From NCBI GenBank assembly GCA_964470555.1, contig CAYYDG010000006.1, forward strand, positions 62,001 to 126,000: a stretch of 64,000 nucleotides of DNA. Direction: 5' to 3'. The translations under genes were made by a program, and so were the position numbers. Of this stretch, positions 47,362-55,183 are shown piece after piece. This stretch comes from RBC074 sp964470555 (lineage in GTDB: Bacteria; Acidobacteriota; Blastocatellia; RBC074). The notes under the pieces were generated by a model, which did not search any database, had not been told where the DNA came from, and worked only from the letters and a program-made list of their open reading frames with translations. Within the stretch, counting starts at the first letter, position 1. Every line of letters begins with the position of its first letter.

Positions 47362-48111
47362 ATGCTTATCACCGAACAACGTGGAGCGGTCTTGCTGCTC
47401 ACGCTCAATCGTCCTGAAAAAGCCAATGCGCTTCACCCGGATTTGATTGCGAAATTGACCTCAACACTGGAAGCAGCGGCGGAAAATCCGGACGTGAATG
47501 TTTTGATTATCACTGGCGCGGGCAAAAGCTTTTGTGCCGGGCTTGATCTTGGCGTTGTGCTGGAATCGAGTTTTCAAGACAAGATTGCTTATCTGGAAAG
47601 CGTCTTTGGCATGTTCCAGCAAATTTATACCCAGCCTCAGCCTGTGGTTGCCGCCATTAACGGCCCGGCGATTGCGGGCGGTTTCGATCTGGCTGTCATG
47701 TGCGATTTTCGCTTGTGCTCACCGGCGGCGACGTTTGCGCAAACGGAAATTCTGCTTGGTCTGACGCAAATGATTTTCCCGCTATACAAGATCATAGGTT
47801 TAGGTCGCGCCAAAGAACTGGCCATGACAGGCGAAGTGATTCATTCCAATGAAGCCCATCGCATTGGTTTGGTCAACCACGTTTGCGATCCTGAACAATT
47901 GCTCAGCAGCACTATGTCGCTGGCCGATACCTTGGCGGCCAGACCGCGCGACGCCTTGTTTGAAACCAAACGATTGACGCGCGAACTGATTGACGTAGAT
48001 ACGACAACGGCTTTTCGCCGCATGGGCAAGGCGATTCGTGAGCGGCTGCAATCAGAGGAGCAGCAGAAAATGGCGGCAGAATTCGTCGCTAAATTGAAGC
48101 AACGAAACTGA
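47362..48111 (+). CDS. Enoyl-CoA hydratase/isomerase family protein
   Basis: A 249-residue crotonase-fold protein. It has the family signature AINGPAIAGGFDLAVMCDFRL, the oxyanion-hole segment GAGKSFCAGLDLGVV, and the second glutamate-containing region AQTEILLGLTQMI. It probably hydrates or isomerises enoyl-CoA in fatty-acid or aromatic-acid degradation. Exact substrate cannot be read. It diverges from hisS and is followed by a TetR regulator and a thiolase, so a small lipid-degradation group is likely. Confidence 0.92.
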   Translation: MLITEQRGAVLLLTLNRPEKANALHPDLIAKLTSTLEAAAENPDVNVLIITGAGKSFCAGLDLGVVLESSFQDKIAYLESVFGMFQQIYTQPQPVVAAINGPAIAGGFDLAVMCDFRLCSPAATFAQTEILLGLTQMIFPLYKIIGLGRAKELAMTGEVIHSNEAHRIGLVNHVCDPEQLLSSTMSLADTLAARPRDALFETKRLTRELIDVDTTTAFRRMGKAIRERLQSEEQQKMAAEFVAKLKQRN

Positions 48112-48151
48112 AAACAGCGAATCAATTGACGCTCTGGGGAGTGCGTGGTAG

Positions 48152-48170
48152 TTTGCTGACCGGTCGGTAA
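48152..48170 (+). promoter_or_regulatory. Possible TetR operator / promoter region
   Basis: TTGCTGACCGGTCGGTAAG, with the palindrome GACCGGTC, sits just before the TetR gene. Fatty-acid-responsive TetR proteins often bind GACCGGTC-like palindromes. The call is based on position and symmetry only. Confidence 0.35.
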
Positions 48171-48181
48171 GTTGCGTCATC

Positions 48182-48841
48182 GTGATGAAAAACGGAAAGA
48201 AACAAACCCGGTTGAGCGGTGTCGAACGCACGGATCAGATTTATTCCGTCGCGGCTCAGATGATTTGCGAGCGCGGTTTTGACGCCACTTCGATGAGCGA
48301 CATTGCCGATGCGGTCGGCATTACGAAAGCCGGCGTGTACCACTTCATCCCCAGCAAAAAGGAATTGCTCTTTGCGATCATGAGCTACGGGATGGACACG
48401 CTCGAAGCCGCGGTCATCAAACCGGCGCGCGAGATTGCCGATGCCGAGCAACGGCTGAAAGCGATTATCAGCAACCATTCGATGCTGATCGCGCGCAGCA
48501 GCAACGATGACGGTCACAGTCCGGTGACGATTCTGGTCGAAGAAGAACTGGGTTTGTCGCCCGCGCATCGTCGCAAACTACGTCAGCGAAAACGCGTGTA
48601 CGTGGATTTGATTCGCTCGACGCTGGAAGAAATGAAAGCCGAAGGCAAATTGAAAGACGTTGACGTGACTGCCGCTGCGTTCAGTTTGCTGGGGATGATT
48701 CTGTGGGTTGCGCGCTGGTTTCGCCCCGACGGCAAGCTCTCGCGCGAACAAGTCGCCGAAGAAATTTGCAAGATCGCATTCGGCGGTCTGTTGCAGATTC
48801 AAGCCAACGGAAAAAGAAAGAATACGGAACAAACGGAATAG
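48182..48841 (+). CDS. TetR-family transcriptional regulator
   Basis: A 219-residue regulator. The N-terminal helix-turn-helix is typical: YSVAAQMICERGFDATSMSD then AVGITKAGVYHFIPSKKELL. The rest (residues about 80-200) is the helical ligand-binding domain. Likely repressor of the enoyl-CoA hydratase and thiolase genes around it, responding to an acyl-CoA; this is inference from position. The last residues (NGKRKNTEQTE) are coded by the start of a palindromic repeat (48825-48892), so the natural C-terminus may have been replaced. Confidence 0.92.
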   Translation: MMKNGKKQTRLSGVERTDQIYSVAAQMICERGFDATSMSDIADAVGITKAGVYHFIPSKKELLFAIMSYGMDTLEAAVIKPAREIADAEQRLKAIISNHSMLIARSSNDDGHSPVTILVEEELGLSPAHRRKLRQRKRVYVDLIRSTLEEMKAEGKLKDVDVTAAAFSLLGMILWVARWFRPDGKLSREQVAEEICKIAFGGLLQIQANGKRKNTEQTE

Positions 48842-48892
48842 ACGGAACAAACGGAATTTCAAAATTCTTCCGTTATTTCTGTTGGTTCCGTC
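48825..48892. repeat. GGAACAAACGGAA-type palindromic repeat
   Basis: Left half has GGAACAAACGGAAT twice; the right half carries the complementary TTCCGTT and GGTTCCGTC words. It overlaps the last codons of the TetR gene and lies before the thiolase gene, where it could also act as a terminator. Confidence 0.7.
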
Positions 48893-48957
48893 ATCTCCTT
48901 TTTCTTCGCTGGACAGCACCATCTAAAAATGAATTCAATCGAAGAGAGGAATCGAAC

Positions 48958-50145
48958 ATGAGAGAAGCAGTTGTTGTTGCCAGTTCGCGCACTGCGCTGG
49001 CCAAATCGTTTCGCGGATCGCTGAATCTGACACATCCGGCGGATATGATCGCGCATTGCATCAAGGATGTGTTGGCCAAAACGCCGCAACTCGATCCGGC
49101 GGAAATCGAAGACGTCATCATCGGCGCGGGTTATCCGTGCGGAGCACAAGGCACTAACGTAGCGCGTGTCGCTGCGGTGTTGTCAGGCTTGCCGGTGTCG
49201 GTGGCGGCGACGACGGTCAACCGGTTTTGCTCCTCCGGGTTGCAATCGGTGGCGATGGCTGCACACCAGATTATGGTCGAAGGCGCAGACGCGGCCATTG
49301 GCGGAGGCGTGGAAAGCATCACCATGCTGGGGCGTGACAGCAATCCGCATCCGGTCGTCAAAGAAATGAAGCCGGGAATTTACATGGTCATGGGTGACAC
49401 GGCGGAAGTCGTGGCGAAACGTTACGGCATCAGCCGCCAGGCACAGGACGAATACGCGTTGAGCAGCCAGCAACGCACTGCCCGCGCGCAAGCCGAAGGA
49501 TTTTTCCAGGGCGAAATCGCGCCGATGAAAGTCATGGCGGGAATTTTGGACAAACAAACCGGACAAGTCGTCAGCCAGGAAGAACGGATTTGTGACAAAG
49601 ACGAATGCAATCGTCCCGACACGACGCTCGAAGGCTTGCTGGCGCTGAAACCGCACTTCGACAAAGACAGCGGGCAGGGAAGCGTGACCGCTGGAAATTC
49701 GTCGCAGCTTTCCGATGGCGCAGCGATCAATTTGTTGATGTCGCGCGAACGCGCCGAAGCATTGGGCGTCAAACCGAAAATGATCTTTCGTGGATTCGCC
49801 GTCGCTGGTTGCGAACCGGACGAAATGGGAATCGGCCCCATTTACGCCGTGCCGAAGTTGTTGAAACGTCATGGGCTGACGGTCAACGACATTGACGTGT
49901 GGGAATTGAACGAAGCCTTCGCCGTGCAGGTCGTGTACTGCCGCGATTTCCTGGGCATTGATCCCGACAAGCTGAACGTCAACGGCGGTTCGATTTCCAT
50001 CGGCCATCCGTTCGGCATGACTGGTTCGCGTCTGGTTGGAACCATCGGCAATGAACTGCTTCGCCGCAAAGCCAAATACGGTGTGGTGACGATGTGCATT
50101 GGCGGCGGACAAGGCATGGCCGGATTGTTCGAAGCCTGCAATTGA
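48958..50145 (+). CDS. Thiolase (acetyl-CoA acyltransferase)
   Basis: A 395-residue thiolase. Active-site Cys91 is in NRFCSSGLQSVAMAA; ELNEAFAVQ, NVNGGSISIGHPFGMTGSR (catalytic His) and VTMCIGGGQGMAGLF (second Cys) are all present. Cleaves 3-ketoacyl-CoA or condenses acetyl-CoA. The ATG at 48958 with GAGAGGAA upstream is chosen; the frame extends upstream without homology. It probably works with the hydratase at 47362 under the TetR regulator. Confidence 0.95.
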   Translation: MREAVVVASSRTALAKSFRGSLNLTHPADMIAHCIKDVLAKTPQLDPAEIEDVIIGAGYPCGAQGTNVARVAAVLSGLPVSVAATTVNRFCSSGLQSVAMAAHQIMVEGADAAIGGGVESITMLGRDSNPHPVVKEMKPGIYMVMGDTAEVVAKRYGISRQAQDEYALSSQQRTARAQAEGFFQGEIAPMKVMAGILDKQTGQVVSQEERICDKDECNRPDTTLEGLLALKPHFDKDSGQGSVTAGNSSQLSDGAAINLLMSRERAEALGVKPKMIFRGFAVAGCEPDEMGIGPIYAVPKLLKRHGLTVNDIDVWELNEAFAVQVVYCRDFLGIDPDKLNVNGGSISIGHPFGMTGSRLVGTIGNELLRRKAKYGVVTMCIGGGQGMAGLFEACN

Positions 50146-50166
50146 TTTTTGTCGGGAGACAGGAAT

Positions 50167-50697
50167 ATGTGTGATTCCCTTTATCAACGCATCAATCGCA
50201 TTGCGAATTGGCGAATCGGCATTTTCCTGTTTCTTGCCAATTTGGCTTGCATTGCCGCGTTCAACTGGCGACACAATCAATTGAAATTGGAACCGCCTGA
50301 TGCCAAAAGTCATTATTCGCCGGATGAGTTATATGAGTTTCTCGGCGGGATTGGCGAAAACGGCAGACAGCTTTATGCCTGGACTCAAATCACGCTGGAT
50401 GTGATTTATCCCGTGGTGTATTGCTTGCTGTTTGCCGTCTTGCTGGTGGTTCTCTATCGCTGGGAAAAATTTCGGTGTGTGGTTTGGTTGCCGTTGCTGA
50501 CTGGAATTTTCGATTTGCTGGAAAATGTCACGACGGCTTATCTGGCTGCGACTTTCGGTTCAAGACGAAATGACGGTCTGGCGAGTTTGTCTACCATCTT
50601 CTCGACCGGCAAATGGTGGGGAGTTTCGGTCTGTCTGGCGCTGATTCTGATCGGAGCCGTTTTGAAGCTTGTCGGCTGGATTCGCCGAAAGCGCTGA
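50167..50697 (+). CDS. Four-helix membrane protein of unknown function
   Basis: A 176-residue protein with likely helices around IGIFLFLANLACIAAF, LDVIYPVVYCLLFAVLLVVLY, WLPLLTGIFDLLENVTTAY and WWGVSVCLALILIGAVLKLV. The first external loop (residues about 40-75) is polar. The ATG at 50167, preceded by GGGAGACAGGA, is chosen. Lies 21 bases after the thiolase gene. No family recognised. Confidence 0.75.
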   Translation: MCDSLYQRINRIANWRIGIFLFLANLACIAAFNWRHNQLKLEPPDAKSHYSPDELYEFLGGIGENGRQLYAWTQITLDVIYPVVYCLLFAVLLVVLYRWEKFRCVVWLPLLTGIFDLLENVTTAYLAATFGSRRNDGLASLSTIFSTGKWWGVSVCLALILIGAVLKLVGWIRRKR

Positions 50698-50706
50698 AGC
50701 GAATAT

Positions 50707-50764
50707 GCAGAAAAACCAAAACCCGGAGTTGAAATCAGATTCAACTTCGGGTTTTGGTTTTTGC
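50707..50764. terminator. Bidirectional terminator
   Basis: Arms GCAGAAAAACCAAAACCCGG... and the complementary ...GGGTTTTGGTTTTTGC flank a short loop (50733-50739). A-rich on one side and T-rich on the other, it serves the convergent membrane-protein and STAS-protein genes. Confidence 0.75.
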
Positions 50765-50776
50765 AGATTGATGACG

Positions 50777-51121
50777 TTATTGAAAGCTTTCGATGGCAGC
50801 CTGTTCGTCTTCGTGAATTTCAAAGACGGTCAGGAGTTTGGTAATCATCAACAAGTCTTTGATTTTTTTCGGCAGGTTCAGCAGTTTCAATTTGCCGCCA
50901 GTGCCTTTGGTGGTGGTGAACCGCGACACCAATTCGCCGATGCCGGAACTGTCCACATAAGTCACACCGCCCAGATTCAGGATGATGCGATTGCGTCCGG
51001 CTTCCAGCAGGTTGTTGACGGCATCGCGCAATTGAACACTGCCGTCGCCGATGGTGATCTTGCCGATCAAATCCAGCACGGTGATTTCGCCAACGGTACG
51101 TTCTCTAATTTCTAACTGCAT
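50777..51121 (-). CDS. Anti-sigma factor antagonist (STAS domain)
   Basis: A 114-residue RsbV/SpoIIAA-like STAS protein. The phosphorylatable serine lies in VTYVDSSGIGELV (Ser58/Ser59). The short LDLIGKITIGDGSV start and RIILNLGGV strand are family-typical. It is encoded just after the RsbW-like gene, and the two overlap. In partner switching the unphosphorylated form binds the kinase and releases a sigma factor or other target. Confidence 0.92.
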   Translation of the reverse strand: MQLEIRERTVGEITVLDLIGKITIGDGSVQLRDAVNNLLEAGRNRIILNLGGVTYVDSSGIGELVSRFTTTKGTGGKLKLLNLPKKIKDLLMITKLLTVFEIHEDEQAAIESFQ

Positions 51122-51587
51122 CGTGTTTGTGATCTCCTTCGCCAGATTCCTGACCGGACGGTTTGGGCGCGCGGCGTTTGGACATGGTGGCGATCATTCC
51201 GCCTTCCGGGTGGCGTTCATATTCCACGCTGTCCATGAATGTCCGCATATACAAGATGCCGCGTCCTGCCGGATTGAGCAGGTTGTTTGGATCAAGAGGG
51301 TCGGGAAGCGTGGACGGGTCAAACCCTTCGCCGTGATCCCGAACGGTGACGCGCAATGCGTCAACTCCGATGGTGAAACGAATGTCTACGGTTTTTTGCG
51401 GATCGTATTTGTTTCCATGCTCGACAGCATTGGCCACAGATTCGCGCACCGCCATGTTGACCCAGTACGCCGACTCCTCATCAAACCCAATCATGTGCGT
51501 GATGTTGTCGGTGAGCGTGGTGACCAGATCAATGAACTCTAGTTGACTGGCGATGGTCAGTTCGACCACGTTTTCGGCTAGCATCAT
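51105..51587 (-). CDS. Anti-sigma regulatory factor, RsbW-like serine kinase
   Basis: A 160-residue GHKL-ATPase protein. N box: VNMAVRESVANAVEHGNKYDP; G1: VRDHGEGFDPS; G2: NPAGRGILYMRTFMD. This is the core of RsbW/SpoIIAB-type kinases that bind a sigma factor or phosphorylate a STAS antagonist. The ATG at 51587 is chosen with AAGGAAG upstream. The stop overlaps the STAS gene start by 17 bases, so the pair is co-translated. No sigma-factor gene is adjacent. Confidence 0.9.
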   Translation of the reverse strand: MMLAENVVELTIASQLEFIDLVTTLTDNITHMIGFDEESAYWVNMAVRESVANAVEHGNKYDPQKTVDIRFTIGVDALRVTVRDHGEGFDPSTLPDPLDPNNLLNPAGRGILYMRTFMDSVEYERHPEGGMIATMSKRRAPKPSGQESGEGDHKHDAVRN

Positions 51588-51819
51588 AAGCCGCTGCTTC
51601 CTTTTTTCAGGCGAATTTTGATCTGTTAAGATGCCCGCGATTTTTCGCTGCGGCAAATGCGGTCAGGCGCATCAATCAAGCTCTGTAAGCTTTGTGAAAA
51701 CGCACATTGTGTAACACAGCGAAAAAAGTTATGTCAAGAATAGGACTTGTAGTCGCTTAGCGGGATGCCCCGAACTACGGCAGGTTTACCGGTAAAGTTC
51801 CGCTGCCTCAAAAAATCCA

Positions 51820-53151
51820 ATGTCAGAAATCAAAAATCACGAAACCACAATCGTCAAAATCATTGCGGTTGGAAAATTGCGCGGCGATTTCCAACTGCCT
51901 GGAGACAAATCAATCTCGCATCGGTCGGCCATGTTCGCCGCGCTTGGCGACGGATCCAGCCGATTGCGAAACTATTCTTCGGCGCGCGATTGTCAAAGCA
52001 CCTTGGATTGTCTGGAAGCTCTGGGCGTTCGGGTCAAACGCGAACCTGAACTGATTATGGTCGAAGGCGTCGGATTCGACGGGTTGCGCCAGGCGTCGCA
52101 AATGCTGGATGTCGGCAATTCCGGTTCGACGATTCGTATGCTGTCCGGCATTCTGGCCGGGCAGAACTTCACGACAGAAATTACCGGCGACGAAAGCATT
52201 CAGCGGCGTCCGATGAAGCGCATCATTGATCCTATGCGCTTGTTTGGCGCAACCATCGAAGCGCGGGATAGCAACTTCGCGCCAATCAAAATCAGCGGCG
52301 GGAATTTGAAAGCCATCGAATACACGCCGCCGATTGCCAGCGCACAGGTCAAATCGTGTGTGTTGCTGGCGGGGCTGTTTGCCGACGGCAAAACAACGGT
52401 TGTTGAAAAAACTCCGACGCGCAATCACACAGAAGTCATGCTGCGCGAAGTGGGCGCAGTTATTGAAATTTCCGATGACGGCGAGCGGATTTCCGTCACC
52501 GGGCGGCAACGTCTGAAACCGCTTGGCGATTACACTGTCGCGGGCGATTTATCTTCAGCGGCATTTTTTATCGTGGCGGCGCTGATTGTGCCGGATGCCG
52601 AAATTCGCTTGCGACACATAGGTGTCAATCCTTCGCGGACGGCGCTGATTGACGTGCTGAAACAAATCGGCGGACAGATTGAAATAGAAAATCAGCGACT
52701 GGCTCACGGCGAACCGGTGGCGGATTTTCTGATTCGATCGTCGAAACTCAGCGGCGATCTGGAATTGTCGGGAGCGGTGATTGCCAACCTGATTGACGAA
52801 ATTCCGATTCTGGCCGTGGCGGCAACCCAACTGGAAGGCACGCTGACGATTCGTGACGCGCACGAACTTCGTGTCAAAGAAAGCGATCGCATTCGCTCCA
52901 TCGTGGACAATCTGCGGCTGATGGGAATTGAAGTCGAAGAGTTTGATGATGGCTTGCGGCTGACTGGCAAACAAACCTTGCGAGGCGCTAGCGTGGAATC
53001 TCACGGCGATCATCGCATCGCCATGGCCTTTGCCGTTGCCGGATTGATTGCCAAAGGTGAAACTGAAATTGTCGGCGCGGAAGCGGCTTCCGTTTCTCTG
53101 CCGGAGTTTTATCAACTGTTGAGAACCAGCGGCGCAACCGTTATTGGCTGA
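51820..53151 (+). CDS. aroA: 3-phosphoshikimate 1-carboxyvinyltransferase (EPSP synthase)
   Basis: Sixth step of the shikimate pathway, joining PEP to shikimate-3-phosphate. A 443-residue protein, with LPGDKSISHRSAMFAAL, VGNSGSTIRMLSGIL (PEP/S3P site, glyphosate-region loop), DESIQRRPMKR and the C-terminal ELRVKESDRI and ESHGDHRIAMAFAVAG motifs. No strong ribosome site is visible before the ATG. tRNA-Ala follows 135 bases downstream. Confidence 0.97.
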   Translation: MSEIKNHETTIVKIIAVGKLRGDFQLPGDKSISHRSAMFAALGDGSSRLRNYSSARDCQSTLDCLEALGVRVKREPELIMVEGVGFDGLRQASQMLDVGNSGSTIRMLSGILAGQNFTTEITGDESIQRRPMKRIIDPMRLFGATIEARDSNFAPIKISGGNLKAIEYTPPIASAQVKSCVLLAGLFADGKTTVVEKTPTRNHTEVMLREVGAVIEISDDGERISVTGRQRLKPLGDYTVAGDLSSAAFFIVAALIVPDAEIRLRHIGVNPSRTALIDVLKQIGGQIEIENQRLAHGEPVADFLIRSSKLSGDLELSGAVIANLIDEIPILAVAATQLEGTLTIRDAHELRVKESDRIRSIVDNLRLMGIEVEEFDDGLRLTGKQTLRGASVESHGDHRIAMAFAVAGLIAKGETEIVGAEAASVSLPEFYQLLRTSGATVIG

Positions 53152-53206
53152 AGTCTCCAGATTTTGGCTTGAAATGAAGTGCAGAATCCGTTTTTGAGTC
53201 GGCCTG

Positions 53207-53235
53207 TTGACGGATCAAAGTCGGTTGGCTAATAT
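53207..53235 (+). promoter_or_regulatory. Sigma-70 promoter of the tRNA-Ala gene
   Basis: TTGACG and TAATAT with a 17-base spacer, a near-consensus promoter, with transcription expected to start about 45 bases upstream of the tRNA. Confidence 0.7.
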
Positions 53236-53282
53236 GCCCGCGCTTTCAGACGAAGGCGCGTTCTCAGACATTAGGTATTCCA

Positions 53283-53360
<78 letters not shown>

Positions 53361-53387
53361 CTCTCTCTTCCTACCAAATTCCAACTA

Positions 53388-54506
53388 TTACATTCCGATT
53401 TTGAAATACGGGTTGTAGACGTACGCCGTTGAAAAGCCTTCGCCCAGATTGAAATGTCTGGCGATGACTGCCGCCGGGTCAAAGAACCATTCGCCGCGTG
53501 GGCGGTCACGTTCGGAAGAATCAAACCATCCCCAGGGCGGGCGCGATTTGTTTTTGAAACCGACTGTGCCGCGCAGAGCGACGCCCAGCACGCCGAGGTT
53601 ATGTTCGACTTTTTCCGGAGCTTGACCGGTCAGGATGCGAAAGAAAGAGCGCGATTCGAAATCCAGCGATTCGCCATAAGTTTCGTTTTCGCCCTTTTGA
53701 GCCTGTAGCCAGAATGTGTCGTAAATCGAAAGCAGGTCATACCCAATTTCTTTCCCGCTGATTTCGTCGTGGTTTTCGGCGCGGCCCGTGTAGCGATAAA
53801 TCATCACTCCATTGACACAGTTTTTGAGTTGCTTGGTGTCTCCTGTATAACGTTCGGGGCCGTGCCCTTTGGGTTCGATGAAAATTCGCGGACGTTCGCC
53901 GTCCATGTCAATCGTTTCGCAGGCGGAGTTGCTCACCTCGCGCGGGCAGTATTTCAGGTATTTGTTGTGAGCCATTGTTTCGACGAATTGCACAACGGCT
54001 TTGTCGGGATCGTCGCCGCGTTTTTCAGCTACAACCAGACAGCCTTCCAGATCGTTTTCGTGCGAAAGCGCTACGTCATTGGCCAGTCCGCCGGTAGGGT
54101 CTTTCCCGACTCGGCGTAATGCTTCGGCCATCAAAACGTCAACGACTGCCGAGGTTACCAGGCCGCCTTTGTAATCGCGTGGATGAAAGAATGCGTAATG
54201 CACAAAATAATGCGTCGCAGTTTCCTTGACCGAGTAATAAATGTACGCCTTCAAGGGAAAGGCTTTGTTGTCCAGATTCCACCAGTTGTTGTCGCCGTTC
54301 CAGTCACCGTCGAAATCGAAATTCGTGATGTAATCCGAACGCGGGCTGTCGCCGAGTCCCTGGTAAAACACTGGCGCAAATTGCGCAGCGATTTTTTGAT
54401 TCAAGATCAAGCGGTTGGCGGCCAGCGCTTCACGCGGACGGCGCAGGCGGTCTTGAGGGACGACGATAGCGGTTGCCAGCAGAACGACGATCAAAAAAAT
54501 TTGCAT
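53388..54506 (-). CDS. Exported protein of unknown function
   Basis: A 372-residue protein with an N-terminal hydrophobic signal (IFLIVVLLATAIVV). The body includes FAPVFYQGLGDSPRSDYITN, FDFDGDWNGDNNWWNLD, YYSVKETATHYFVHYAFFHPRDY and HENDLEGCLVV, a pattern seen in secreted proteins related to the eukaryotic Vps62 group, in which acidic and histidine residues alternate along a beta sandwich. No catalytic motif is established. It converges on the tRNA gene. Confidence 0.8.
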   Translation of the reverse strand: MQIFLIVVLLATAIVVPQDRLRRPREALAANRLILNQKIAAQFAPVFYQGLGDSPRSDYITNFDFDGDWNGDNNWWNLDNKAFPLKAYIYYSVKETATHYFVHYAFFHPRDYKGGLVTSAVVDVLMAEALRRVGKDPTGGLANDVALSHENDLEGCLVVAEKRGDDPDKAVVQFVETMAHNKYLKYCPREVSNSACETIDMDGERPRIFIEPKGHGPERYTGDTKQLKNCVNGVMIYRYTGRAENHDEISGKEIGYDLLSIYDTFWLQAQKGENETYGESLDFESRSFFRILTGQAPEKVEHNLGVLGVALRGTVGFKNKSRPPWGWFDSSERDRPRGEWFFDPAAVIARHFNLGEGFSTAYVYNPYFKIGM

Positions 54507-54688
54507 AACAGCCTCTCCAAAAGGGGATGGATCAGGTTTGCAAGGGCATGCTTATCACAGACAGCAGCCATTTTCACGCGCTAAAGCCGATTCAGTGCTG
54601 GCAAAAATCGGCTTGCTAATGCAGAATGCCGAATTGATTTTGACCGCGATTTTTCAACCTTGAATCGGCAACCGCAGGAAAGACAGTC

Positions 54689-55159
54689 ATGAGCGAATCC
54701 ATCGGTTTTCAAGTCGGACATCGAGCGCCGCAAATCGAATTGCCGGACGGCAACGGCGAAATCTGGAAGCTCGGCGACCAGAGAGGAAAAACCGTTGTGC
54801 TGTTGTTTTATCCCGGAGATGAAACTCCTGTTTGCACGAAACAGCTTTGCAGCGTGCGCGACAACTGGCAGCGGTATGTGGAAACAGGCGCCGAAGTCGT
54901 CGGCATCAACACTGACTCGATTGAAAAGCACAGAGCGTTTGCCGCCAATCACCAATTGCCGATGCGGTTGTTGTCCGACAGTGGCGGCGATGTTGTGCGC
55001 GCTTACGATATGAAAAATCTGCTTGGCACACGGCGCGGAGTCGTCATCATCGGTCAGGATGGCGTAATCCGATTCCGCAAGGTCGTTGTGCCGATTTTTC
55101 GTCCCGGCGATGACGAGGTGCTGGCGGCGATTCGTGAAGTTCAGGCTTCGGCAGCGTAA
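54689..55159 (+). CDS. Thioredoxin-dependent peroxiredoxin, Bcp/AhpC type
   Basis: A 156-residue peroxiredoxin. The peroxidatic cysteine Cys49 is in FYPGDETPVCTKQLC, with Cys54 five residues on, the arrangement of atypical two-Cys Bcp-type enzymes. Reduces peroxides in the cytosol with electrons from thioredoxin. AGGAAAG lies before the ATG. It is 24 bases upstream of the GAF/PP2C gene, and both may be stress related. Confidence 0.93.
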   Translation: MSESIGFQVGHRAPQIELPDGNGEIWKLGDQRGKTVVLLFYPGDETPVCTKQLCSVRDNWQRYVETGAEVVGINTDSIEKHRAFAANHQLPMRLLSDSGGDVVRAYDMKNLLGTRRGVVIIGQDGVIRFRKVVVPIFRPGDDEVLAAIREVQASAA

Positions 55160-55183
55160 CGTGGGACGAGTGTTCAAAGATTG

